The notes: a model not told the origin generated them from the sequence alone. Positions 42,511 through 54,524 are shown, counted from the stretch's first letter. The stretch: DNA of 64,000 nucleotides from Ryuthela nishihirai (GCA_038380435.1 JAWZYU010000007.1:26019001-26083000), one strand, 5' to 3'. Numbers and translations are program-made.

Positions 42511-42591
42511 TATTATATAATATGATTGTTTCTGCGTAATTTTCGTATTACATAGTTTTTCCTCTGAACCGCCCTTTTTTTTTGCAAACTT

Positions 42592-42752
42592 ATTGTCTTT
42601 AAGTCAAAAGGTTTCAGAAATGGGAAGGAGCTATTAGGAGGAAAATGTGACATTAAAGTGGAAATCGTCTTTTGGTCATCCCTTTTACTTTTTTCTGGCT
42701 CGATTGCGCCTCTTACCCCTCCCCCCCCACCTTCTTTTTTTCTAGATCCGGG
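42592..42752. repeat. MITE-F fragment abutting a coding-like frame
   Basis: AGAAATGGGAAGGAGC, GACATTAAAGTGGAAATCGTCTTTTGGTC and the C tract plus TCTAGATCCGGG match MITE-F ends at 56755-56790 and 54532. The end joins directly onto the open frame at 42753. Confidence 0.55.
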
Positions 42753-43034
42753 CTTGTCTGTAAAGATGGCATACATTGCAGTGGCGTCGATGAAGCAGGC
42801 CTTGGGGTTCGAGAACTTTGATTTTATATTTAACCTAAGGACAGCATCTCTTAGTCCCTCGGCATCGCTAAGTCTTTCCTCGTTAGTGCCATCCAAGCCT
42901 ATGAAAGAAATCTTCCCGTCTTGAAAATCGCACAGCTGGAATTCTTCATCTGGGACCTTCCCGTGTAGCATAATCCTCTGCCCCAGAGCATAGAAGGCCT
43001 GAGTGTTGCGTAGGAAGTCTCCCGTAATCGTCAT
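42753..43034 (-). CDS. unrecognised protein-coding fragment cut by MITE-F
   Basis: On the minus strand, from MTITGDFLRNTQAFYALG near 43034 to AMYAIFTDK near 42760, about 94 codons read with balanced composition and a hydrophilic, acidic, globular-looking sequence (DEEFQLCDFQDGKISFIGL, TNEERLSDAEGLRDAV). The frame then runs into MITE-F (RKKEGGGG), which is clearly not original coding. No RT, transposase or other TE signature is visible. An exon or retrocopy of a host gene, or a transferred gene, is possible. I do not recognise the family. The true start is uncertain. Confidence 0.4.
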
Positions 43035-43060
43035 AAATTTCAGCCAAATTACAGACTATT

Positions 43061-43479
43061 TTTCTCTTCTAACCTTCATAAAAATTCTGTTCTTTGGCTT
43101 TCCTATCGCAGAAGGAAATGTCTCGATATTCCCCCTGACACATCTTTCCATCTCATATTTTCGCTAAATTTTAAATTTCATTTTCACTTTTTTGCACTCT
43201 CATGGAAATTTTTTTTTCATCTCGTTTACAAATAAAAAAATCAACAGCAAAATCAGACAACGTTTTCACTTCATCGTCCGTCTGTCCGTCTGTAGACACC
43301 GAACGTTTAGTTAGAGGTAAGTTGAAAATTCTTTTTTTTTGTTGGATAGGATTGGTTAAATATTACGATTCACCCCTTCTTAATCTCCAAAAACTTTAAA
43401 CTGCCCCTTGGTGGAAAATTTCTGAAAAATGCATACTTTTAAACGATTATACTGCAAGTGATGTATTTACGCTTAAAAT
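43061..43479. other. no recognised gene
   Basis: AT-rich with T runs. CGTCCGTCTGTCCGTCTGT near 43278 is a short tetranucleotide repeat. Nothing else is recognised. Confidence 0.4.
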
Positions 43480-43659
43480 TGCTGCTTCATATTGGCCATG
43501 GCTACCGAACTGTAATCTCTATAATGGCCTTCTTCGACGATGCAAACGATCTTGGTACAGACTGTAATAACCAGAATCATTATGAACTAAACAGTATTGC
43601 TGAAGTTAAAAACTGATTCCAAGAAGGTAAAAACATAACATATGATAAAATAAAACAGT

Positions 43660-46420
43660 TATCAGTTATAAATGTTAATGTCAGAAGTTTAAAAAAACTG
43701 GGATCTCTTATATTCCTATTTAATTAATATCTTAAATTTTCTAGATGTAATCGTATTAAAAGAAACGAATGTTAATGAATATGAAAAATACTTATACAAT
43801 ATAGGTAATTTTAGCCAAATTTCTTTATATAGTACAGTCGCTCAAAAAAGTATCCGAACACTACGGTTGATTACAGAATTCAGAAAAAATATCTGTCAAC
43901 GATTTTTTAGAAATTAGTGATCTGCCAACCTTCGTGTCACGTGTCACGTGACACGAAGATCACTAATTTCTAAAAAAAATCGTTGCCAGATATTTTTTCT
44001 GAATTCTGTAATCAACTGTAGTGTTCGGATACTTTTTTGAGCGACTGTACCGGTAAGAAAGCAAGAGTTATTATTGTTTTCTACAGAGAAACCTTGGTAA
44101 TTCAAAATGTTAGCGTACGTATCTCACAAGCAGAATCTATGTATTTAAGGATTATCAAAAATAAAATAATGTATAATTGGTGCCTGTTTATCGATCTCAG
44201 GGCATCAATATTAATGAATTTCTTTCTTCTCTGAGTAGATCGATGGGGGAGAGCCATAAATTTAAGAATATAATACTCATTGGAGGTTTCAATATTGATA
44301 TTTCTAGTCAAAGAAAGAATAGAGTTCAAAAACATCTTAACGCTCTTTCTGAGTATGGCTTTGTCCCTACAGTAAGAGGATTTACTAGAGAAGAGATTTT
44401 AGGAAGCACCCCTACTCACTCGTGCATTGATCACATTAATGTAAAATCAGATGGAAATTTTAATTATAAATCCTTAATCTCACGAATCAAAGTTGCAGAC
44501 CACTATTTTATTTCGTTATTACTGAACTCGAATAAATCAGTGTGCGAATATACAACAGGTGATGAAAAATATTTGAAATATGATCATAAAAATATTATTA
44601 ATTCAATAATTAGGACTAATTGGAATACTGAACAAGTCACCACGTGCTGATGAAATGTACAACAGTTTTAAAAAATAAATACAACCTGATTCTGGATGAA
44701 AACATCTCAACAAACCAACACAACATCAAATTTCGGAAAAACAGCAAAGAATGGATCACTTCCGACATTATGGATATAATGATTGAACAAAGAGATCCAG
44801 CATGGGTTGCTACAGAAAAAACAAAAACGACAATGCTAACTAAAAACTTTATCAACAACTACGAAATTAGTAACCGATTTTATAAGAAAAGAAAAATCTA
44901 AATTTCACAAAAACGCTTCAAATTCATTGCTGGAAATACAAAACAATCCTGGGATATGATTAATACTATATTAGATGGAAAGAAGAAAAAGCCACTAGAT
45001 AATATAATAATTAATCATATGCCCAAAAATCTGACAAATTCTCAAATTGCTACGAATTTTAATAAATATTTTGCAAACGTGGTTGATAAATTGGGAGAAC
45101 AATCCAATCCAAAACGACAATTATATATCGGCGCTTAATATCCCACTGAGCTCATCCATTTACATACCACCAATTTTCTAACATTTAGTTAACAAAAATA
45201 GTTAGCTCTTTGGATGAGCGCAAATCATGTGGCATTGAAACATACGCGCCAAACATATAAAGGCATGCATGAAACAATTAACAGAATATCTTGCTAAACT
45301 AATTAACTTAACTATTACTTCTGAAAATATACTCTTTACTTTAAAAATTGCAATATTGAGACCTATCTATATAAGTGTATCAAAAGTAATTATACGAATT
45401 ATAGGCCTATTGCTATAATGTCCACCGTAAAAAAATTTTAGAGAGGTACATCGATGACACTCTCCTTAGCTTTCTCTTAAAACACAACATTATCTCTAAT
45501 AGGCAATATGGCTTTCAGAAGGGGAAAAGTACTACAACTCTATTGTCTAATTTTTCAGAATGTGTTAATAAAGCCTTGAACTGTGGAGAAAAGGTTGCTG
45601 CTCTCTTTCTCGACTTTAGTAAAGCATTCGACACATTGGATCACAATATACTTCTTGCAAAACTTGAAAACTATGGAATCAGAGGGACATCTCATGTAGT
45701 TCAAAAATTACCTAAGTAATAGGACTATTATAACCAAAATTTGAAATCCATTAAGTAGCGTAAGAAAATTAAATGGTTCCACAAGGATCCATACTTGGAC
45801 CTTTGTTGTTTCTCTTGTATATTAATGATATGACTAATTTAAATTTAAAAAGTAAATTATTTCTTTATGCTGATGATACTGTTATTTTAAACAGCAATCA
45901 CGACGTGGATGCGGCTATAAAAGAATTACAGGATGACTATAATTGTTTGGTGAGATGGCTGAATATTGATTCAATATATATACAAATGACGATAAAACTA
46001 AATGGATGATCTTCCACTCACCAGGTAGTTTGAAAACATCAAACCTTGTAATTAAGGCACACAATATAAATTGTAAACATAAATCCGAAACTTATAAAAA
46101 TATTTGTGATTGTCATAGTATTGAATTGGTGGATAATTTTAAGTACCTTGGTTTATATTTGTATTCAACTTTTCAATGGAACACTCACGTTTTGAAGCTA
46201 TGTGAAAGTCTCAGATATCGCGCCTCTAAAATTTAAAAATTGCAATTCATATTATATAACGACGTTAGCCTTATGGTCTACAAGGTAATTTGTGAATCTT
46301 TAATTAAGTATGGAATTACAATATATGGAACAACTGGCACCACTAACCTAAAAAAATTGTAAAATCTCAATCATCTGTAGCGAAAAATATAATTCCATAC
46401 AAGCTTAGGTATAATCTTTA
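43660..46420 (+). pseudogene. LINE-A ORF2 relic: endonuclease and reverse transcriptase
   Basis: Endonuclease blocks: IVLKETNVNE (about 43755), TGKKARVIIVFYRE after the MITE, then ILIGGFNIDIS, THSCIDHINV and KVADHYFISLLL in the frame 44177-44650, corresponding to the GDFN, DHI and SDH parts of APE-type nucleases. RT blocks: QYGFQKGKSTTTLLS (about 45505), FLDFSKAFDTLDH (about 45609), VPQGSILGPLLFLLYIND (45775), YADDT (45866) and DNFKYLGLYLYSTFQWNTH (46131). At least five frameshifts or stops interrupt it. Confidence 0.85.
43835..44047. mobile_element. Tc1-like palindromic MITE, 213 bp, inside LINE-A
   Basis: Same family as 41670-41853, with identical ends CAGTCGCTCAAAAAAGTATCCGAACAC and TA flanks (43833-43834 and 44048-44049). 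The central palindrome is longer by a repeated GTCAC step (GTCACGTGTCACGTGAC). The LINE endonuclease frame is interrupted at SLYS and resumes at TGKKAR. Confidence 0.93.
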
Positions 46421-47067
46421 AAACGCAAATGAAATATTTACATTCCTCAATATTCTATCAGTTCAAAATCTCTTTAGATATAGCATTATTCTGGACAATG
46501 TTTTCAATGACACATATAAAGTACAAATTACACATGATAAGAATACCAACTTCAGACAAATAATTATTTTCAAATCTCGAATTTTGTTAATAATTATTTT
46601 CCAATCCCGAATTTTGTTAATAATTACGGTAAAAATCTTAAAGAGTATAAGTGCCAGAGATCTTTAACTAGTTACCAAGAGAAATTATATATATAACTAA
46701 TTTTAGTGAGATGAAGTTAAAGGTTAAAAAATAGTTAAAGAATGTCTGTTAATCTATAAACCTGAGAAAACCTGTATCAATTTGTCTTTTGTGTTCTTTT
46801 TTTATTATGTTCACTTATGTGTGAAAACTAATGCTCATCAATATTTCCTGTAGATAAGCTATTGGCTATGTGGGTCAAAAGTATAAAATCTCTACATCTG
46901 TGTTTTGTGAAATGACGATGATGATGAATAATATATTTACTTACTAAAAAGAAATTGAAAGTCGCATGGTAGAATGTAAAGTTGATGAGGGGGGGTGAGG
47001 AAAAAGGGGTAGTAATGAAAAATAAAATAAAATAATTAATTTAATTTTTAGTGTAAGTTTTTTATTT

Positions 47068-47590
47068 TTAACAAATAAATAAACAAATTTCCCTTCAAAC
47101 AGTCTCTTGCAGCAGAAAACTGACAGGAGCCTTTCAATATAATACGTCCTAGAGAAGGTTTGTGAGGAAGACGAAACCCTCCCTCTATAAGTGTGAGGAA
47201 GACGACACCTCAATAGAAAGAAAGCCTTCGGCCTTTTATCTGTGCTCAAAAGAACGCTACCCTCTATAAGTGGAAGGACACGCTTGATGATCTGAACGGG
47301 AGATTTCCGTTCGCTACTCAACTCTGGGCCTTTGTGGGCTCTTGGGGTTTTTAAAAAAAAGTTTGTTAACTTATCTATTAATACCAGTTAATGAACAAAT
47401 AAATAAACAAATTTCCCTTCAAACAGTCTCTTGCCACAGAAATCTGACAGGAGCCTTTCAATATAATACGTTCTAGAGAAGGTTTGTGAAGAAAACGAGA
47501 CCTCAGTAGAAAGAAAGTATTCGGCCTTTTATCTGAGGCTTGAACCCAGGTTCCGAGGATTAGTAGCTGAGCAGGGCAATCATTCGGCTC
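47068..47590 (-). repeat. diverged SINE-B pair with a SINE-A scrap between
   Basis: CAAATTTCCCTTCAAACAGTCTCTTGC and CAGGAGCCTTTCAATATAATACGT, GAGAAGGTTTGTGA occur twice, about 315 bp apart (47090 and 47405), each preceded by ACAAATAAATAAA. The second has a head with GCTTGAACCCAGG. Between them, 47250-47350 on the plus strand resembles SINE-A body (AAAGAACGCT, GGACACGCTTGATGATCTGAACGGGAG). Probably a local duplication involving two SINE families. Confidence 0.65.
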
Positions 47591-48189
47591 TGGAACGATG
47601 ATAAAGTAATAGTTTCTTAAAAATAAATTTCCTCAGTCACGGGAAGAATCCCCTCTTCCTTCGTTATTAGAATATATCTCTAACATGAGAACTGCTGATT
47701 ACGAAACTGGCGCGCTAAAGACTGAGCAGTCCCACGCTCCTGAAAAATGCGTTAATTATGCAGAAGTTTAATAATTTTTGGCCTTCATTAACTTTACCAG
47801 CATTCGCAAAGGAATTCATGGCCCCTTTGCCTCCCCCTAGTTCAGGCTTTATATAATTCTGATTGATTAAAAAAAATTGAATACATTCTTCGCAACTGTA
47901 TTCAAGAGATGTTATTTTCTCACGTTTATATAAATTTCAACTCCATGTGTAAATTCGAAAGCATTTTCTAATTATCTTAGATAAACGTAACAAGTTTTTT
48001 GAAGAGCTAGTTGAAATTTCTACATTTGTGTCATTTCTGATAATCCACAGGAGTTAAAGAACACGCTAGTGGACAATATACCTATATATATAGTCACAAT
48101 TCAAGAGTATCTGCAAGTAGACATTTTTACACAAAACCTACACTCAGTGAATATAACTTTATCAAAAAACATCAAATGTAATATTGTTT
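47591..48189. other. MITE-F fragment near 47756, otherwise no gene
   Basis: 47756-47860 contains TTTAATAATTTTTGGCCTTCATTAACTTTACCAGCATTCGCAAAGG and CCCCCTAG, as in MITE-F. A tRNA-like scrap (ACTGCTGATTACGAAACTGGCGCGCTAAAGACTGAGC near 47690) resembles an antisense SINE-A head. The remainder is AT-rich. Confidence 0.5.
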
Positions 48190-48589
48190 CAAGTTCATAG
48201 TGAATTCTGCCGAAAAATCCATTTAACGATTTCTTTTTTTAAACAACATATTGCTGTTTTTTTGCTTAATTCTTCAGTGAATGAATTAGACAACTGTAGT
48301 CCGTAATAACCATAATGTGTTTTAAATATCTCTGCATTAGGTTTTGGAACGACAAAACTGCTGTTTTCTATTGCTCTAATATTATATACGCTATTAAATA
48401 AAGTAAGTTTTTTTCCAATTTTAAAACAAACAATAAGAGTTTTAATTTGCATATTTGATCTGTGTTTACTAATTATAGTTCCATAAAGCTGCTCTTCGAC
48501 GAGCCATATTTACGTTTATAAGTCATAATTTTAAGTACACATTTTTGTATTTGATTCAACAGTTTTAAATAAATTTCAGGTGCTCTTCG

Positions 48590-50420
48590 CTATATGATAA
48601 TTGCATATTGTAATCTAGAGTACACTAAATTGTAATATATATATATATACACATATGTTTTTAAATTTTTTGTATTTACTATCTCTCTTAAAGTGTAAGA
48701 TTTCAGAATAACCTGTTTAATTTTGAAAACTATGCTTCCTATATACTCATTCCATTTCGAATGCTTATTGAAATGTACAATTAAATATATAATCTTGGTT
48801 ATCACAATTTTTATCATAGGATAGTTCTTACAAGTTCTAATATTCGTGTTAAAATTAGAACAATTAATTTGATGGTATAGTGAATCGCCAATATCAGTAT
48901 TTGTTCCTGTTTCAACATTAAAGTATGTGCATTTAGTTTTATTAACATTAATGGAGTAATGCTGTATCATCCGCAAAAGATACGATATTACCATGTAGTT
49001 TAAGTTCCAAGAAGTCATTAATATAGATGCGAAATGACTTGGGTTCCAGAACCGATCCCTGTGAAACAAAAATTTTGTTACTTTTCACTTATAATGTCAC
49101 CTATTTTAACCTGTGGAATTCGTTGCTTCAACAAGAACTAAACCATTTTAAGAGAGCACCTCTTATACCAATTTTCTCTAATTTTGCAAATAGTATATCT
49201 ACAGATAGAGAATCAAAAGCTTTTCAGATATCTAAAAAAGCATAGTTATCTTATTTCAAATATTATAGATTAATTTTATTATTCATTTATTTATTTCAAC
49301 ATATATATATATATTATATAAATGCATATACATAAATTATATATAATTACTACATAAATATAGTGAAAAGCTCATAAGAGTATATATTTTATTTGTTATT
49401 ATATTATATATATTATTTATAGATGTACATATTTTATTTGTTACATTCAATAATGCATCATCAATACCTAGTTTCTTTCTAAAACCAAATTGATTTTCAT
49501 TAAAAAAGATTTCTTTTCTAAATATTCATATAACTTTAATTTTACAATTTTTTCAAATATTTTAGGCAGTAATGAAAGTAAAGCAATTGGCCTATAATTT
49601 CCTAAATCAGTTTCATTTCCTTCTTTGAAAATATAAATAATTATTGTTGTTTTTTCAACATATCTGAGAATATTCCTTGTTCAATTGATAAATTAAATAA
49701 TCTTATTAGAAATTTCATGAATTTTTTTTCATCTAATAATTGTAATAAATCACTCGTAACCCTAACAAAACCTGGAGATTTGTTTTTAGGTAATAACCTT
49801 ATTTGAGTTTTAATTTCAAAGATCGTTATGAGTGATAGAAAAAAAATAATTTTTCAACTGCAAATTTTATTCTTAATACCGCAATCAAAATCTAATATTA
49901 AATTTTAAATTTTTTTTTAGGAATAGTTAGAAAGTAGCATTTTCTGCTGAGGTCCTGCCATAAGTGAATTTAAAGCAGTATTTAATTCAGAATTATAACA
50001 TTGAATATTCCTTGATGTTGATCGATATATAGCTAATAGTGAATAGTCAACGTTATTTAATATAATATGCAATATAAAGCATCTGCAGTATTCATTTGAA
50101 TGTTCTGTTGTATAACAGTAATATCATATTGAACATAAATTAATATACCTCCAGCTCTATAGTCATCCTTACAGTATGAAAAGCATTTGAAATCATTTAT
50201 ATTGTATTGATATCTTCATATGAATATATCCAAATTTCTGTTAAAATAATAATTTTTGGTTTTAGGCACAAAGTTTCTAAATATTTTAAAAATTCATTAA
50301 AATGTTTTCTAGCACTACATATGTTTAAATGTAATGTAGAAAGAATACTATTTTGTATTATCATAGTTATGCAAAGTTCTAAATTTCATACAATTTTTAT
50401 TCATTTTCCAATATTAAAGT
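48590..50420 (-). pseudogene. LINE-D ORF2 relic: endonuclease and reverse transcriptase
   Basis: Endonuclease start LHLNICSARKHFNEF near 50335-50290 with IIILTEIWI near 50255. RT blocks: GNYRPIALLSLLPKIFEK (49600-49545), NENQFGFRKKLGIDDAL (49500-49450), then a decayed KSF..LSVDILF region near 49200, and in the frame 48590-49069 a DRFWNPSHF/INDF-like block, VNKTKCTYFNVETG, SKWNEYIGSIVFKIKQVIL and YNLVYSRLQYAII. AT-rich expansions near 49290-49440 interrupt the middle. It is inactive. Confidence 0.78.
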
Positions 50421-50424
50421 TGAA

Positions 50425-51504
50425 TATTAGCTAGATCCTGAACTGTCTTGCCGCGCATTACTGGAACGACATTATTACGTCGCAGAAAAATCTTACATCC
50501 TCTGGTCCACAGATATTTAACCCCAATCGAAACTTTTTCGTTTCATGAAAAAGTTGTTTTAGTTCTGGAATCAAATGTTCATTTATGTAAATTAAATTTT
50601 CACTATCAGTTCCAGTTATTTCTTTCTTATTAAGATTCTTTTGTAGTTTTGATGCTTGAACCCATTTATTTCTGTTTTAATCGGGAATCCAATGGTACGA
50701 TTACTGGTCGTGATTTATTTTTATTTCTTAATGGCATTTTATGTGCAACTTGTATCTCCTTACTTCCAACAGAAATCTTTAACTGGTTACCAATTTTTTT
50801 TAGCTTTTCCAGCCGATTTTCATTTGGTGTTTCATTCAATCCTACAATCTCAGTGTTTATATTTCTTGATACTTGTTGCAAATCCATTATGTCAGATTTT
50901 AGTTTAGTCACAGTCACTTCTAATGAATTAATTTTATTTGCAAATATTCCATTTTTTTATTAGATTAGTAACAGATCTTGAAAGGTTTTCTATAATTGTA
51001 TTGAAGTCATCAATTTTGTTTGAAAAATATTCTGCAGACTTTTTCAACCAGTTCTTTTTTAACAGCAGACAATTCCTTTTTAATTGTTTTAATCTTTAAA
51101 TAACAGGTTATCCTTTCGTAGGCTGCAAATGATTTCTTCTTTAAACTTAGATAAGTTAGAAAAAGTTGTTAATTTATCTGTGGAATCATTTAACTTATTT
51201 GTATTGAGCAGCAGAACATTGTTTGTTTCCATTTGTTTTGCACGGGGATTCACATGATCTACTTGCTCAACGTCAATCTCTATGTTCTTTTCTTTTGATA
51301 TTCCATTGACTATTCCATACGTGTTTTGATTTCGAATAATACAATTTTGGCTTTTCCACTTTTCCTTAGCAGGCTTTGACATTTTCTTAATACCAGTCAT
51401 ATTAACACAATAGGAATGAAAACTTCTTTTACATGATCCACTACACTGAAACGATCATATTTATTCATAAATGTTTTGGAGCAAAGTTCACAAACGTCTG
51501 CCAT
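50425..51504 (-). pseudogene. LINE-D ORF1 relic
   Basis: Starts MADVCELCSKTF at 51504, a zinc-binding style N-terminus. It continues in other frames through KKMSKPAKEKWKSQN (51400 on), a long coiled-coil-like region (IMDLQQVSRNINTEIVGLNE near 50880-50820), RRM-like parts including KEIQVAHKMP and SRPVIVPLDSR (50760-50680), NEHLIPELKQL (50600-50565) and the typical end KYLWTRGCKIFLRR (about 50520-50480). In this clade ORF1 proteins bind the element RNA. Frameshifts near 51400, 51090, 50940 and 50540 break it. Confidence 0.75.
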
Positions 51505-51699
51505 TACAATAAGTCTTCTTGTATTACAAGGATAATATACTCCCGACACACAAATTGATATCTTTAAAAAAAAGTGATATCTTTAAAACTTATAAACGTT
51601 GGTATAATATACAAAACACCAGCAAATACCATTTACAAAATGAAAACAACAATGAAAACAACTTACAATTTAGAGCCTTAAAACCTTTGTCGAACAGAC

Positions 51700-52400
51700 A
51701 TTGATTTAGTGTTTGAATATATTATATAATATGTATTCTGTAAGTTGTTCTATTGCATATTCTGTGCCAACTTTCTCACGAAATTCAAATTGCTTTGCTG
51801 AAAGTATATTATATTTCTTTAGGTAAGAAGTTAACTATCAACTATTACTTTCCCCATTATTTTAGAAAAACTTACTTGCATGGAAAGCAGCCTATAATAA
51901 ATTAATTCTTGTTATCCCCATTTTTGCAAATGAGAGTTATTAATGAATTTTTAAAGGATTATGGGAAAACTCCACCTGCTGTAGACGAATTTACGAATCT
52001 TGCCAGTGCATCAGATGCGAAATTAATTACTTTTGCAATAGATAAATGGTTACATTATCTTCACTAGGAGTTTTGTTGGCTTTTAATCTATCGTCAATTT
52101 CTGCTATTTCTTTTCCTGTAGTTGGCGAAAAAGACCTTTGAAATTATTCCATAATATATCCATGTATATCCACGTATTTTAAGTATATCATTGCCATTTG
52201 TTTCAGGATATCATATTTGGGTTAATGTATTAGACACAACGTTTATAAAGTAATCATTAATGTAATCCACGATTTCTTTGATGTGATTATTGATGTTTAG
52301 TATCCTACCCTGTTTTTGAATATGTTTTATTTTTGAATTGCAACATCAATCGAATCGTAACAAGACATGTTGACAATTAAAAGCGATAAAACATTCAACG
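51700..52400 (-). mobile_element. LINE fragment, RT N-terminal half, minus strand
   Basis: Minus-strand reading gives LNINNHIKEIVDYINDYFIN, a decayed linker, VINFASDALARFVNSS, FKNSLITLICKNGD and KYNILSAKQFEFREKVGTEYA-like blocks across frame changes. This is the region just before RT motif A. It lies upstream of LINE-D on the same strand but is a separate, more decayed element. Confidence 0.65.
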
Positions 52401-52859
52401 TTCCGTGCTATTCATTAAAAGAGGAGTTTCCAAGTCCCTAACGATTTTCTGTTTTAAAAAATAATTACCAAGAAAAAAAAATCTATTTAAAGTCTCAATA
52501 TTAATGATAAACTATGGAAACAATAAATATGTGATGACTGCAAAAGATAAGCTATCTCTTGAAATTTAAATTTTAGAAGAATATTTTAGGAACCAAAAAA
52601 AAAACAACCTCGTTAAAGAAAACTTATTTTGATATCTTTCATTTATAAATGTTTAACAAAAGTAATTTGCCTTATTAGCCTGTTTATAAATATTCTAGCG
52701 ATATTTGTGCTTAATTAGAGTGCACCTGTAACAGGTTTAGGTGATGAGCGTCTATTTGTTTTTGTTTTTTTCTTTTCGAAATTAAGGTAATGTTTTTAAA
52801 ACTTCAATTCATGGTCAAAATAGAGTTTAATATTCAGTAACATTAATATTTACTAATTA
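52401..52859. other. no recognised gene
   Basis: AT-rich, no feature seen. Confidence 0.4.
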
Positions 52860-53055
52860 CCACTCAAGCAGCTGCTTACCACAGAGAACTAATATTAGCC
52901 TACCTATCAATTTAATACACTATAGAGAAGATCTATGAGGAAGGCGAGACCTAAACAGAAAGATAACACAAGTTGCCACACCTTACTCTGGGATCGAACC
53001 CAAATCCCTTTGATCAGTAACGAAGTACACTAACCACTAGGTCACCGGGACAGCA
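52860..53055 (-). repeat. SINE-B, minus strand, full length
   Basis: CCACTCAAGCAGCTGCTTACCA at the left, CTATAGAGAAGATCTATGAGGA in the body, and the head at the right with GATCGAACCCA and CACTAACCACTAGGTCACCGGGAC. Confidence 0.85.
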
Positions 53056-53650
53056 TATGTTAGTAATACGAAGCGTAAAAGGAATTTGTGGTGATTATCT
53101 CTGCAAAGGGATGGTTAATTGTCTTCAAAATATCCATTTAAGATATCTTTAGACATTTTGATTGAACAGTGAAAAAATTAGCGTTAACAATAGAGTTTAA
53201 ATGCGCGTTAGCGCGCTGACGTGCACTAAACGTCTATTATCAGCGCGAACTATCATGGCTAATGCCTTCGTAGCGTCAGATTTAACGAAGAATTTAATTA
53301 AAAAAACGAAAAATTTTAATAAAAAAAATTAATTAAATAACTGTAAAACATCGATATTTTTATTTCCGTTTGGATAGATTTTGGTATACTATAGCTCCCA
53401 AAGCACTCGACAGAATAGTTTCAAATTTCGTATGAGGAATCCTCCTATATGACCTCTTGTGGGGTAAAAAAAATCATGTTCCTACAGGAATTTTTCCAAA
53501 CACATAATGATGCGTTTGGAAATTTGAGTCATCGGGCAAACGGCAATTGATTTGTATGTTGTTATGGCTCTTACGTTCCTAGTTAGAGAGCAGTAAACAA
53601 AAACAACCGATTTGGCAGCGACTTCTGTTTCACGTAGAATAACATGGCAA
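53056..53650. other. no recognised gene
   Basis: Contains a GCGC-rich patch (GCGCGTTAGCGCGCTGACG near 53203-53222) inside AT-rich sequence, and an approximate inverted pair (CCTACAGGAATTTTTCC/CGTTTGGAAATT). Nothing codes. Confidence 0.35.
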
Positions 53651-54035
53651 GAGTTGGGTTGTTTTACCTCTGAGCGGCACTTTTTTGCACACTATGGGCT
53701 AAATGGCCAGGTCACAGGGACCCCGAAGGCTCAGAGAAGGTTGGGGAAGGGGACCCCCTGGAAGAGCTGTTGGGAGACAGATGGTAGGCTCTCCTTCAAG
53801 GCCATCCAGCATGTTCTTTAACGTGCACAGGGTATGGCTCTCCTGCATACGGACCACGGCTTAACGTCCCATCCGACGAACGGCGGCCTTTCCAAGCCTA
53901 TCGGTGTCCCCTACTGACCGTGGGAGGGCGAGGAATTTTGCGAAGATAAATCTCAACGTTGACTGAGCTGGGACTCGAACCTGGGAACTGCAGATTACGC
54001 ACCTGTCGCGCTACCGACTGAGCCACCCCCGCCCC
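53651..54035 (-). repeat. SINE-A, full length
   Basis: Tail GAGTTGGGTTGTTTTACCTC through head CCACCCCCGCCCC. I could not see a clear target-site duplication. Confidence 0.94.
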
Positions 54036-54109
54036 AAATAAGATTTACTGATGAGTTATCACTGCCAATAAAGAGACAGACACACATATCTTCTTTTATT
54101 ACTATAGAT

Positions 54110-54440
54110 TAGGGGTTCTCAACGTGGGGTACGCATACCCCCAAGAGGTATACGGTAAAATATTTTGGGGTACGCCGTGAGAGCTCAAAAGTCGATAGAT
54201 ATATACTATATATATATGTGTTTTATTTTATTCCCATTGTTATACTATAACTATAGTTTTATCTATCTATACAATGGGGACGCCAGTTACATACACATTT
54301 CCAGGGGATACGTGAAGCATAAAAGGTTGAGAACCACTGATATATATGTTTTATTTTATTCCCATTGTAATACTATAACTATAGTTTTATCTATCTATAC
54401 AAGGGGTACGCCAGTTAAATACACATTTCCAGGGGGTACG
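54110..54440. mobile_element. hAT-like MITE with internal tandem duplication
   Basis: The left end AGGGGTTCTCAACGTGGGGTACG mirrors GGTTGAGAACCACTG at 54325-54339, as in 42309-42510. The block TGTTTTATTTTATTCCCATTG..TTTCCAGGGG occurs twice (about 54219-54307 and 54348-54437), so part of the element was duplicated in tandem. Non-coding. Confidence 0.75.
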
Positions 54441-54524
54441 TGCCAATCACTGATAGCTTGTGCAGTCTATTTATGCTATGAGTGATTACTGCCTTGTGCA
54501 TTAACCATCGCACATGGTAAGAAA

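Larger units (their letters stand above)
43480..46930 (+). mobile_element. LINE-A, longer second copy
   Basis: Starts near the N-terminal endonuclease region, carries the MITE at 43835-44047, and ends with CCTGTAGATAAGCTATTGGC, a GTGGGTCAAAAG stretch and a (GATGAT)n tail near 46915-46925. It is longer than the copy at 1440-4031, so it preserves the endonuclease missing there, but the reading frame is more damaged. Confidence 0.85.
48190..51504 (-). mobile_element. LINE-D two-ORF non-LTR retrotransposon, nearly full length
   Basis: Read on the minus strand from 51504 it has ORF1, an endonuclease region, RT and a 3' region. Both ORFs are frameshifted, but domain order is complete, making it the only two-ORF LINE in the window. 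It belongs to the Jockey/CR1 group by ORF1 type, differing from LINE-A and from LINE-C. The 3' end was not fixed precisely. Confidence 0.8.
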
